Shown: one piece after another, positions 16,742 through 25,327 of the stretch
Layout of the letters: every line of letters begins with the position of its first letter
How positions within the stretch are numbered: the first letter of the stretch is position 1
From: CAZISM01 sp964541895
Lineage (GTDB): Bacteria; Zhuqueibacterota; Zhuqueibacteria; Residuimicrobiales; Residuimicrobiaceae
Assembly (NCBI GenBank): GCA_964541895.1
Contig: CAZISM010000004.1
Coordinates: forward strand, 57,327-121,326
DNA length: 64,000 bases
Direction of reading: 5' to 3'
Position numbers and translations under genes: made by a program
Notes under the pieces: generated by a model
What the model was told of the DNA's origin: nothing
Databases searched by the model: none
Seen by the model: the letters and a program-made list of their open reading frames with translations, nothing else

Positions 16742-18210
16742 TGGACCGAGAACCTATGCCGAATTATGAAACCGTGATCGGACTCGAAGTCCACATCCAC
16801 CTGCTGACTCGAACCAAGATATTTTGCGGCTGCAGCACCCGCTTTGGTGCTGAGGCCAACACCCAGGTCTGTCCGGTATGCCTCGGTCTGCCCGGCAGTC
16901 TGCCGGTACTGAATCGCCAGGCTGTGGAGTTTGCCATTCGGCTCGCCCTGGCGACGCAGAGCTTCATCCGGCCGCGGTCGACCTTTGCGCGCAAGAATTA
17001 TTTTTATCCCGATCTGCCCAAGGGGTATCAGATATCACAATTCGAAGAGCCTTTTTGCGAACAGGGATTCCTGGAGGTTCGAACCGGCGACAGCGCCGCA
17101 AAGCGGATCCGTCTGAACCGTATCCAGCTGGAAGAAGATGCGGGAAAATCGGTGCATGCCGAAGCCTATGTGGCAGGCGATGAAACGCTCATCGATATCA
17201 ATCGCTGCGGCGTGCCGCTGCTGGAGATCGTCACCGAACCGGATTTGCGCTCGCCGGAAGAGGCGCATGCCTATCTGGTGCAGCTGCGTCGACTCGTCCG
17301 TTACCTCGGCGTCTGCGACGGCAACATGGAAGAGGGCAGCCTGCGCTGCGATGCCAACGTTTCCATCCGGCCGCAAGGCTCGACGACCCTGGGCGTCAAA
17401 ACCGAAGTTAAAAACATGAATTCGTTTGCCAGCGTGCAGGCGGCCATTGCCTTTGAAGTGCAGCGGCAGATACAACTGGTCAACAGCGGCAAGGCGGTGG
17501 AGCAGGTGACGCTGTTATGGGATGCGAATCGGGGCGTGGCGGAACCGATGCGCAGCAAGGAATATTCCCATGACTATCGCTACTTTCCGGAACCGGACCT
17601 GCCTGCCATTCAAGTGCCCGAATCCTGGATCGACGAGGTGCGGCGGAACATGCCGCAGCTGGCCGAAGCACGCCAGGAACGGTATACGCAAGAGTGGGGA
17701 TTGCCGGCCTACGATGCGGCCGTGCTGACCGACGATCGTGACATTGCCGACTATTTCGAACGCGTCGCCGGCCGGGTGGCGGATAAAAAGCTGGTCAGCA
17801 ACTGGGTGATGGGCGAGGTCCTGCGCAGTCTCAAGGAAGATAAAGTGGCCATCAACGATTTCAGAGTCACCTCCGACGCCCTGGCGGAACTGTTGCATCT
17901 CATCAGCAGGAACATTCTCAATCAAACGGCGGCGAAAAAGGTGTTTGAAGGGGTGCGGCAGACCGGCGCCACGCCGGCACAGATCATGAAGGAACGCGGG
18001 CTGGAACAGATCAGCGATGAAACCGCCCTGGCCGGCGTCATCGACCAGGTTCTGGCGCAACACCCGCAGGAGGCGGCAGCGTACCGGCAGGGCCAGCAAA
18101 AAGTATTCGGCTTTCTGGTCGGCGAGGTCATGAAAGCCAGCTCAGGAAAAGCCAATCCGAAAATGACCCAGGAGATCCTGCGGCGAAAACTGGATACAGG
18201 CAAAGAGTAG
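16741..18210 (+). CDS. gatB: aspartyl/glutamyl-tRNA amidotransferase subunit B
   Basis: ATP-dependent kinase/transamidase subunit of GatCAB. The opening YETVIGLEVHIHLLTRTKIFC is diagnostic, as are CPVCLGLPGSLPVLN (zinc and tRNA region), KNYFYPDLPKGYQISQ, and MEEGSLRCDANVSIRP. A C-terminal helical and YqeY-like tail runs from about residue 330 to 489. The start is ATG 16741 in the TGATG junction with gatA, or ATG 16756, which fits the family N-terminus better (MPNYETVIG). The organism therefore probably makes Gln-tRNA and/or Asn-tRNA indirectly. Confidence 0.96.
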   Translation: MDREPMPNYETVIGLEVHIHLLTRTKIFCGCSTRFGAEANTQVCPVCLGLPGSLPVLNRQAVEFAIRLALATQSFIRPRSTFARKNYFYPDLPKGYQISQFEEPFCEQGFLEVRTGDSAAKRIRLNRIQLEEDAGKSVHAEAYVAGDETLIDINRCGVPLLEIVTEPDLRSPEEAHAYLVQLRRLVRYLGVCDGNMEEGSLRCDANVSIRPQGSTTLGVKTEVKNMNSFASVQAAIAFEVQRQIQLVNSGKAVEQVTLLWDANRGVAEPMRSKEYSHDYRYFPEPDLPAIQVPESWIDEVRRNMPQLAEARQERYTQEWGLPAYDAAVLTDDRDIADYFERVAGRVADKKLVSNWVMGEVLRSLKEDKVAINDFRVTSDALAELLHLISRNILNQTAAKKVFEGVRQTGATPAQIMKERGLEQISDETALAGVIDQVLAQHPQEAAAYRQGQQKVFGFLVGEVMKASSGKANPKMTQEILRRKLDTGKE

Positions 18211-18234
18211 AGTCCCCCATAGAGAGGAGAATCC

Positions 18235-18723
18235 ATGCGACCAAAAGAGATTCGTGAGCTCGTAAAAATTCTGGAGGAGAGCAATGTGGGTGAGTTGGAA
18301 ATCACCTACTGGTGGGGACGGAAAATCCGCATCAGCAAAACACCGGCCGCTGCGACCGTCATGGCCTCTGCCGCGCCCTCGTCCGGTCACCTGGACATTT
18401 TGACGCAAGCCAAACCGGCTGCCGTTGCGGCAGCGCCGGCCGCCGCACCGGCGGCCAAAGCGCCGGTCGCAGAGAGCAAAACCTACATCGAGATCAAAGC
18501 GCCCATGGTGGGCACGCTCTATCGCGCGCCGTCCCCGGATGCCGCACCCTATATTCGCGAAGGCGATACGATCTCGCCCGGCAAGGTGCTGTGCATCATC
18601 GAAGCGATGAAATTAATGAATGAAATCGAAGCCGAAGTCAGCGGCAAAATTCACAAAATACTGGTGGAGAACGGTCGACCGGTGGAATACAACCAGACGC
18701 TGTTTCTGGTGGAGCCTCAGTAA
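18235..18723 (+). CDS. accB: acetyl-CoA carboxylase biotin carboxyl carrier protein
   Basis: Carries the carboxybiotin between biotin carboxylase and carboxyltransferase in the first step of fatty acid synthesis. The N-terminal helix IRELVKILEESNVGELEI is AccB-specific, then an Ala/Pro-rich linker (residues 58-80), then the biotinyl domain (83-162) with biotinylation motif EAMKLMNE at Lys126. The ribosome-binding site GAGAGGAGA precedes ATG 18235. Followed after 36 bases by accC. Confidence 0.96.
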   Translation: MRPKEIRELVKILEESNVGELEITYWWGRKIRISKTPAAATVMASAAPSSGHLDILTQAKPAAVAAAPAAAPAAKAPVAESKTYIEIKAPMVGTLYRAPSPDAAPYIREGDTISPGKVLCIIEAMKLMNEIEAEVSGKIHKILVENGRPVEYNQTLFLVEPQ

Positions 18724-18759
18724 GAGGCCGTGCCGCAGAGCAAACCATAGGAAAAGCCC

Positions 18760-20103
18760 TTGTTCAATAAAATACTCATTGCCAATCGCGGCGAAATCGC
18801 CCTGCGCATCATTCGCGCCTGCAAAGAGCTGGGCATCGCCACGGTAGCGGTCTATAGCGAAGCGGACGTGGACAGCCTGCATGTGCGCTTTGCCGATCAA
18901 GCGGTGTGTATCGGCCCGCCGCAGGGCCACGGCAGCTATCTCAACATTCCGCACATCATCAGCGCAGCCGAGATCACCAACGCTGAAGCCATTCACCCCG
19001 GCTACGGCTTTTTGGCCGAAAACGCCCATTTCGCCGAGATCTGCCGCTCCTGCGGTTTGCACTTTATCGGGCCGACTCCGGAGGTCATCACCAAAATGGG
19101 CGACAAGGCGGTTGCCAAGGAGACCATGCGCCAGGCCGGAGTGCCGATCATTCCCGGCTCCGACGGCGTCCTCGAATCGGTTCAGGAAGCCTTGCCGATC
19201 GCCGATAAAATCGGCTACCCCATCATCATCAAGGCCGTTGCCGGCGGCGGCGGCCGCGGCATGCGCGTGGTTCGTGAACCGGCCGAACTGGCCAACGCCT
19301 TCAACACCGCCCAGGCTGAAGCTCAGGCGGCGTTCAAAAATCCCAGCCTGTACATGGAACGCTTTTTTGAAAATCCGCGCCACATCGAAGTCCAGATTCT
19401 GGGCGACAATCACGGCAACGTGGTTTCCCTGGGCGAGCGGGAATGCTCCATTCAACGCAAACATCAGAAGCTCATCGAAGAATCACCGTCCCCGGTGGTA
19501 CATGAAAAGCTGCGCAAGGCGCTCAGCAATGCCGCCATCAAAGGCGCCAAACGGGTCAAGTACAACAGCGCCGGCACCATGGAATTTCTGCTCAACGACA
19601 ACGGCGAGTTCTTTTTTATGGAAATGAACACCCGCATCCAGGTCGAACACCCGGTCACCGAAGCGGTCTTTGGGCTCGACCTCATCGAAGAACAGATCCG
19701 TGTAGCCGCCGGCGGTGTCATTCCCAGCAATATAAAATATTACAAGCTGCGCGGCCACGCCATCGAATGCCGCATCAACGCCGAAGATCCGGATCGCGAC
19801 TTTCGTCCTTCGCCGGGCCAGATCACCAGCTTTCACGTCCCCGGCGGACTCGGCGTGCGCGTCGATACCCATGCCTATGCCCAGTACGTAATCCCGCCCT
19901 ACTATGACTCTCTGATCGCCAAAGTCATCACCCACGGCAGTACGCGCGAGGAGGCGATTGTCCGCATGGAACGGGCGCTGGATGAATTTGTCGTCGAGGG
20001 CATCGCCACAACCATTCCGTTGCACAAGCGCATCTTGCGTCATCCCAATTTCCGCAAAGGAGACTTTAATACCAAGTTCCTGGAAACGGCCAAACTAAAT
20101 TGA
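18760..20103 (+). CDS. accC: acetyl-CoA carboxylase biotin carboxylase subunit
   Basis: ATP-grasp enzyme that carboxylates AccB-bound biotin. FNKILIANRGEIALRIIRAC opens the pre-ATP-grasp domain. KAVAGGGGRGMRVV is the glycine-rich ATP loop. EMNTRIQVEHPVTE carries the metal- and ATP-binding residues, and RINAEDPDRDFRPSPG begins the C-terminal domain. The length of 447 is normal. It uses a TTG start (18760). accA/accD are not nearby. gcvH follows 12 bases later. Confidence 0.97.
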   Translation: MFNKILIANRGEIALRIIRACKELGIATVAVYSEADVDSLHVRFADQAVCIGPPQGHGSYLNIPHIISAAEITNAEAIHPGYGFLAENAHFAEICRSCGLHFIGPTPEVITKMGDKAVAKETMRQAGVPIIPGSDGVLESVQEALPIADKIGYPIIIKAVAGGGGRGMRVVREPAELANAFNTAQAEAQAAFKNPSLYMERFFENPRHIEVQILGDNHGNVVSLGERECSIQRKHQKLIEESPSPVVHEKLRKALSNAAIKGAKRVKYNSAGTMEFLLNDNGEFFFMEMNTRIQVEHPVTEAVFGLDLIEEQIRVAAGGVIPSNIKYYKLRGHAIECRINAEDPDRDFRPSPGQITSFHVPGGLGVRVDTHAYAQYVIPPYYDSLIAKVITHGSTREEAIVRMERALDEFVVEGIATTIPLHKRILRHPNFRKGDFNTKFLETAKLN

Positions 20104-20115
20104 TGGAGGCGTTGT

Positions 20116-20493
20116 ATGAAGGTTCCCAAAGATCTGCTTTACACTGAAGAACATGAATGGGTGGCCATGGAGGACGGGATCGCCACCATCGGCATCACCG
20201 ATTACGCTCAGGGCGAACTGGGCGATGTCGTGTTCGTCGAACTGCCGGCGGCCGGCACGGTCGTCAAACAAATGGAATCCTTTGGCACTATTGAAGCGGT
20301 AAAAGCGGTCTCTGATCTGTTCGCTCCGCTCTCCGGCGAAGTGACCGAGGTCAATGAACTGCTCGGCGATCAGCCGGAACTGGTCAACAAGGATCCCTAT
20401 GGCGACGGCTGGATGATCAAAATCAAGATCAGCGAAGCCAGTGAGCTCGACTCGTTGCTCAAATCCGATGTCTATAAAAATAAAATCAGCTAG
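20116..20493 (+). CDS. gcvH: glycine cleavage system H protein
   Basis: Lipoylated carrier that shuttles the aminomethyl group between P, T and L proteins of the glycine cleavage system. LLYTEEHEWVAMEDGIATIG and ITDYAQGELGDVVFVELP are family blocks; the lipoyl attachment is Lys63 in ESFGTIEAVKAVSD. The length of 125 is normal. No gcvT/P/L is adjacent. Its place at the end of the accB-accC unit suggests co-transcription, and stand-alone GcvH proteins can also act in lipoate relay. Confidence 0.95.
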   Translation: MKVPKDLLYTEEHEWVAMEDGIATIGITDYAQGELGDVVFVELPAAGTVVKQMESFGTIEAVKAVSDLFAPLSGEVTEVNELLGDQPELVNKDPYGDGWMIKIKISEASELDSLLKSDVYKNKIS

Positions 20494-20865
20494 CCATCCG
20501 GCAGGAACTATTTTCCCGATTGCCGGGTTTAGTACTCTGGATGTACGCTTTTGACACACCCCCTGTGGCAAAAATAGACCAGTTTTGCAGAAACCGGCAG
20601 AGAGGCTGTTTTTTAAATGCAACAATATTATAAACTTACAAAATCAAGCCACTTGCCGCAGATTATGGTATGATCTTTGTTGCTGTATTAAAAAATATCT
20701 TGCTTTGCAGCTAATTTATTTGTACCTTTTTTTTACCGATAACATATTGAAATAGTTCAGGAGAAAGAGCCTATAACCGTTCGTTAACGATTTTCAAATT
20801 CTATTACATAGCGGTAACTGAACAATCGTTCTACGAACTTGTATACGGCTCGTCTATCCTTTTTG
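20494..20865. other. AT-rich intergenic region upstream of porV
   Basis: No coding potential seen. A weak hairpin (CCGGCA 20498-20503 with TGCCGG 20521-20526, tail GTTT) may end the acc-gcvH transcript. TTGACA at 20551 with an ATAGAC-like hexamer 17 bases on is a possible promoter. Short palindromic words (CGTTCGTTAACG near 20780 and GTTCTACGAAC near 20828) lie before the terminator-like hairpin at 20866. Confidence 0.4.
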
Positions 20866-20922
20866 GACCAAATTCCATGCGTCGAGCCTGCAAGTTGACG
20901 CCGGTATTTGGTCTTTTTTTTT
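20866..20922 (+). terminator. strong intrinsic-terminator-like hairpin in the porV leader
   Basis: GACCAAAT (20866-20873) pairs with ATTTGGTC (20906-20913), with an inner stem GCGTC (20879-20883)/GACGC (20897-20901), followed by a tract of nine T (20914-20922). It ends 50 bases before the porV ATG, so it either ends a short upstream transcript or attenuates porV. Confidence 0.65.
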
Positions 20923-20972
20923 GTGGTCGAATATCACATATTTAATCATATCCCTTTTCAGGAGGTTGCATC

Positions 20973-22067
20973 ATGAAAGCTGTCAAATTCCTGGTTCTTG
21001 TGGCCCTGCTGCTGGCCGTCACGGCACCGAGCTTTGCCGTCAGTGAATCAGCCGTACTGTTCCTGCTCATTTCTCCGGGCGCCCGCGCTTCCGGCATGGG
21101 TGAAGCCTTTGTCGGTTTGGCCGATGACGCTACCGCGGTCTATTGGAACCCGGCCGGCCTGGCCTTTCAAACCGGTCGTGAATTGACCCTGATGCACGCC
21201 AACTGGCTGCCACAGTTCGGCGCAGACCTGTTTTACGAATTCGCAGCCTACCGGCAATCTTTTGAAGGTTTAGGAACCATCGGACTTAACATCACCTATC
21301 TGAATCTGGGCAAGCAGTATCATACCCTGGAAGACAGTCCGGAACCAGTGGGCGAATTCTCCAGCAACGAGTTTGCCGTGTCGGCGACCTACGGTACGCA
21401 GCTGAGCGAAAACTGGGGTGTTGGTCTCGGTCTTCGCTATATCCGCTCCAACCTCGCCCCCATGGGCGCCGGTTCCGAGCGCGGTGAAGGCAAGGCCGAC
21501 GCCTTCGCGTTCGATCTCGCCACCCTGTATCGTTTCCCCTTCATGCCCAAGCTCTCTCTCGGCGTGAACCTGTCCAACATGGGCCCCAAGATCACCTATA
21601 TCGATGCCGCCCAGGCTGATCCGTTGCCCACGAACCTCAAAGTTGGTTTCGCCTATAAACTGGTCAACAACAAATACAACAAACTGACCTTTGTTGCCGA
21701 TATGAATAAATTGATGGTGACCCGTCATGCCGACGGCACCTCGGATCCGTTCTACAAAGCCATCCTGACCTCGCCCTGGACGGTCGTAGACAAAGAGAAA
21801 GAAAACATCGGCGGTGAAGACGAAAAAGTGGTCAAGGAAACCAAAATTTTCAACGGCACCCTGAGCGGCGGTGTCGAATACTGGTACAGCGATCTGATCG
21901 CGTTGCGCGCCGGCTACTACTGGGACAAGCCGGGCAAGGTGGAATTCATGAGTTTCGGTGCCGGTATCCAGTATTCGCTCTATCGCTTTGACTTTGGTTA
22001 TGTGTCTGCCGCTGAAGGACATCCTCTGGCCAACACCATGCGATTTTCGCTGACCATCGGATTCTAG
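20973..22067 (+). CDS. porV: PorV/PorQ-family outer membrane protein (type IX secretion-associated)
   Basis: Beta-barrel outer-membrane protein of the PorV family. PorV acts as shuttle or co-receptor that receives T9SS cargo from the translocon and passes it to the attachment complex. It has a Sec signal peptide (residues 1-22, ending PSFA) and the highly characteristic segment SPGARASGMGEAFVGLADDA, then TAVYWNPAGLAFQ. Alternating amphipathic strands run to the terminal RFSLTIGF with C-terminal Phe. AGGAGG precedes the ATG. The length of 364 is typical. The next gene encodes a protein with a T9SS sorting domain, which fits the function. PorV paralogues are numerous in this group, so whether this is the T9SS-dedicated copy is inference. 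Confidence 0.85.
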   Translation: MKAVKFLVLVALLLAVTAPSFAVSESAVLFLLISPGARASGMGEAFVGLADDATAVYWNPAGLAFQTGRELTLMHANWLPQFGADLFYEFAAYRQSFEGLGTIGLNITYLNLGKQYHTLEDSPEPVGEFSSNEFAVSATYGTQLSENWGVGLGLRYIRSNLAPMGAGSERGEGKADAFAFDLATLYRFPFMPKLSLGVNLSNMGPKITYIDAAQADPLPTNLKVGFAYKLVNNKYNKLTFVADMNKLMVTRHADGTSDPFYKAILTSPWTVVDKEKENIGGEDEKVVKETKIFNGTLSGGVEYWYSDLIALRAGYYWDKPGKVEFMSFGAGIQYSLYRFDFGYVSAAEGHPLANTMRFSLTIGF

Positions 22068-22108
22068 GGATCCGGGCCGCCGCATTCGCAGGGCCGACCG
22101 ATTTCACG

Positions 22109-22136
22109 GATCCGCCGCCGATCCTGGCGGCGGATC
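22109..22136 (+). terminator. hairpin after porV
   Basis: GATCCGCCGCC-GATCCT-GGCGGCGGATC, an eleven-base-pair perfect GC-rich stem, 41 bases after the porV stop and lacking a U tract. Confidence 0.5.
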
Positions 22137-22226
22137 ACACCTTCCCGGAGAGCCATATCCAGCAGCGGATATTTTACTGTCACGAACAGGACTCTTGAAC
22201 AGGTTTATAAAGCAATGGACTAGTGC

Positions 22227-25200
22227 ATGCGCAACCGCATCAATCTCGTGCAATGGATCACGCAACGGGCAGGTAAAAAGTTTTCAATTTTTCTGCCCGT
22301 TCTTTTATTTTCGATGAGCCTGCCTGGCCTTGTGCGGGCCGGCGCTGATGCCGACACCGTTCGCGTTCTCGCCTTGCGCGTGGAATTTGTGGCTGATAAT
22401 CTCGCCACCACAACCGGTGATGGTACGTTCGATCTTGCCGGCACCACCCAGTATACCATCGATCGCCCTCCGCACAATCGCACCTATTTCCAGCATCAGC
22501 TGCTGGCGTTGCACAACTATTTCCAGCGGGTGTCCGGCGGCAAACTGTTCTTCAACAGCACGGTTCTGCCCCTGGAGGAAAACCGCGCCTACAAGCTCGG
22601 CCAGTCCATGGTGTATTACAGCGGCCAGGAGGACAAACAGCTGCAGAAGCAGCGCTGGGCGGAACTGTTGCGCGACGCTCTGATGCTGGCCGAAAAAGAG
22701 GGCGGCATCGATTTCAAAGCGTTTGATTGTGTCATCGTGTTTCATGCCGGCGTAGGCAACGATTTCGCATTTGACCTCGATGCCACCCCCTATGACATCC
22801 AATCGGTTTACCTGGACTATGAAACACTGCAGCAGACCCTGGGTTCTTCCCGGGCCGATTATCAGGGCATTGCTGTGGGCGGTACCCTTGTTCGCAACGG
22901 CATCCTCCTGCCTGAAACACAAAATCAGGAAGGCCAGAATCTGGGACTGCTGGGCACCATGACTCTGCTCATGGGCAGCCATCTGGGCATGCCTGTGCTC
23001 TTTGAATCCGAAAGCGGTCGCACCGGCATCGGACGCTGGGGCCTCATGGATCAGGGCTCGTATAATTTTCAGGGGCTCATTCCGGCCGAACCCAGCGCCT
23101 GGGAAAAAGTGTACATGGGCTGGGAAGAACCGGTAGTGATGCGGCAGGGCCAGGCCCGCATCGGCAGCAGCTCAACCAAAAGCGCACCTCACATCATCAA
23201 AGTACCGATCGACGAGAAAGAGTATTTCCTTATCGAAAACCGGGTGCGCGACCGCAACCGCGACCGCATCACCATCGGCCGCGACGAATACGGCCACAGG
23301 GTGGAATTCGATTCCACCGGTCGCGTGGTGGCGTCGGGTGAACTGGGCGTCCTCACTCGCGTCGACGAATATGATTTCGGATTGCCCGGTAACGGTCTCC
23401 TGATCTGGCATATCGATGAACGCGTGATCGAAAGCCAACTGGCCGCCAATTCGATCAACAACGATCGCAGCCACCGCGGCGTCGATCTGATCGAATGCGA
23501 CGGCGCCCAGGATATCGGCTATATCTATGACATGTTCGATGCCGGCTACGGCACCGAAAACGGCGACTATTACGATGCCTACTGGAACGACAACGAGTCG
23601 CACAAAATCGTCAACGCGTCGGATCAGGTAACCCTGTCGTCGCTGTCCATACCCAACAGCGATGCCTACAACGGCGCGGTTACACACATCACCCTGGACC
23701 AATTCAGCGTCCGCGATACCATCATGACGGTGCGCATTCGTTCCGATCTGGGGCAGAACGGCTTTCCTCTGGCCCTGGCCGGCCACATCGGCAAAGCCGG
23801 GTTGGTGGCCATGGATCCGGGCGGCAGCAAACCGACCGTTATTGCCGCCGCCGGTCGTGACGGCCGCATCCAGGCATGGCGCGGCGACGGCCAGCCGTTG
23901 CTGAACAGCGGTTCGGCTCTGTTCGCCGCCACGGTGGATTCGATCACACAACCTGTCGCTGCAGCCCCGGCGACCGACTTTGCCCCGGCCCGCCTGGTCG
24001 CGGCTGATGCGGCCGGAAACCTCTACGCCTGGCTGCAAAAATCGGACAGCGAGTGGGTGCCGCTGCGTTGGGATTCGCTGGCAAAAGTGACGGCCGGCCC
24101 CATGATATTGACCGACCAATCCAGCCGCAATGTCCATGTGCTCACCGGGCATCCAGACGGCGGCACGTTGACCACTTTTTCATACAGCATCAACAGTTAT
24201 AGCGGCAGTAGCGAAGGGCACATCCGCAGCACCGGCTTTGGCGTACATGGCGCCGGCGCGATTACGGGATTCGCCCAGCTGGCTGAAAACGGGTCTACAT
24301 TCGTATACGCCACCGAAACAGGCCTGGTGGCCTGCTTTTCTACAAACTTGACGTTTTTATGGCAGAAACAGCTCTCGATGGGCCTGCGCCACTGGCAGCC
24401 GATTGTGGCTGATTTCACCGAGGCCGCCGGTTTGGAACTGGCCGTTCTGTCCGATCGCGGCGAATGCTGGCTGTTGAACAATCAGGGCATGGGCGACCGC
24501 ATCGCCGACTGGTCGATCCCCATCAGCGATCCTTCCGCCGGCGATGTCGATGACGACGGCCTGGCCGAGATCGTCGCTACCACGACCCGGCAGTTGTGCG
24601 CTTTCGAGCTTACCGGCGCCACAACCTTTAATTTTCCATTTTCACTGGGCCCTCAGGCAAGCACGCTGCCCCTGGCGCCGCTGTGGCTGGAAACCACGGC
24701 CGCGCCGTACAGCTGGACATTTGCTGCAGGCGCCATCGGCCTGATCTGGGGTGTAACGCCAGCCGGCCGCAATCAGTCCGGATATCCCCTTAACGCCGGC
24801 GGCGAACTGCACACTTCACCGGTTATGCTGGATCTGGACCGCGACGGCGATATCGAATTGCTTGTGGCCGGGCAGGATCAACAGCTGTATGGGTGGTCGT
24901 TGCCGCTGGCTGTGAAAAACGACAACTGGGCACAGTGGGGCGCCAACAGCAGCCGCACCTTTTATCTGGCCGGCCGCAGCAGCGCCGTTCAGCCAGCCCA
25001 GGACATGATGCCGGTCAAAAAGGCGTTCTGCTATCCGAATCCGACCCAGGGACAGTCGACCAATATCCGCTACACCCTCACCCGCAACGTCGACCGCGTG
25101 AGCATTCGCATCTTTGACATGACCGGCGAACTGGTGCAGGAACTGGCATCGCCGGCCACGACCGTCGGCGATCATGATATGCCCTGGTCCATCGCCTCGA

Positions 25201-25289
25201 TTCAGAGCGGTGTATACATCGCCCGCGTGCAGGCCCAGGCCGGCGACAGCAGCGCCGAGGCCTTTATCAAAATTGCTGTAGTCAAATAG
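22227..25289 (+). CDS. secreted M6-peptidase-like protein with degenerate active site, propeller repeats and T9SS sorting domain
   Basis: A 1020-residue exported protein. Residues 1-38 are a signal peptide. Residues about 45-330 resemble the M6 (immune inhibitor A-like) metalloprotease domain, including RVEFVAD, the YFQRVSGGKLFF segment and GIGRWGLMDQGSYNFQG. Where active members have HExGHxLGLP, this one has LLMGSHLGMP (residues 247-256): all three catalytic zinc-motif residues (His, Glu, His) are replaced, so peptidase activity is unlikely. Residues about 505-925 form VCBS/FG-GAP-like propeller strands (DVDDDGLAEIVA, LDLDRDGDIELLVAG). The end, from FCYPNPTQG to the Lys terminus, is a type A T9SS C-terminal sorting domain. 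It lies 160 bases after porV. A surface adhesin, binding or decoy role is possible but unproved. Confidence 0.8.
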   Translation: MRNRINLVQWITQRAGKKFSIFLPVLLFSMSLPGLVRAGADADTVRVLALRVEFVADNLATTTGDGTFDLAGTTQYTIDRPPHNRTYFQHQLLALHNYFQRVSGGKLFFNSTVLPLEENRAYKLGQSMVYYSGQEDKQLQKQRWAELLRDALMLAEKEGGIDFKAFDCVIVFHAGVGNDFAFDLDATPYDIQSVYLDYETLQQTLGSSRADYQGIAVGGTLVRNGILLPETQNQEGQNLGLLGTMTLLMGSHLGMPVLFESESGRTGIGRWGLMDQGSYNFQGLIPAEPSAWEKVYMGWEEPVVMRQGQARIGSSSTKSAPHIIKVPIDEKEYFLIENRVRDRNRDRITIGRDEYGHRVEFDSTGRVVASGELGVLTRVDEYDFGLPGNGLLIWHIDERVIESQLAANSINNDRSHRGVDLIECDGAQDIGYIYDMFDAGYGTENGDYYDAYWNDNESHKIVNASDQVTLSSLSIPNSDAYNGAVTHITLDQFSVRDTIMTVRIRSDLGQNGFPLALAGHIGKAGLVAMDPGGSKPTVIAAAGRDGRIQAWRGDGQPLLNSGSALFAATVDSITQPVAAAPATDFAPARLVAADAAGNLYAWLQKSDSEWVPLRWDSLAKVTAGPMILTDQSSRNVHVLTGHPDGGTLTTFSYSINSYSGSSEGHIRSTGFGVHGAGAITGFAQLAENGSTFVYATETGLVACFSTNLTFLWQKQLSMGLRHWQPIVADFTEAAGLELAVLSDRGECWLLNNQGMGDRIADWSIPISDPSAGDVDDDGLAEIVATTTRQLCAFELTGATTFNFPFSLGPQASTLPLAPLWLETTAAPYSWTFAAGAIGLIWGVTPAGRNQSGYPLNAGGELHTSPVMLDLDRDGDIELLVAGQDQQLYGWSLPLAVKNDNWAQWGANSSRTFYLAGRSSAVQPAQDMMPVKKAFCYPNPTQGQSTNIRYTLTRNVDRVSIRIFDMTGELVQELASPATTVGDHDMPWSIASIQSGVYIARVQAQAGDSSAEAFIKIAVVK

Positions 25290-25327
25290 CCCATTTCAGC
25301 AGAGACGGATTTCAAACAGACTCGATC

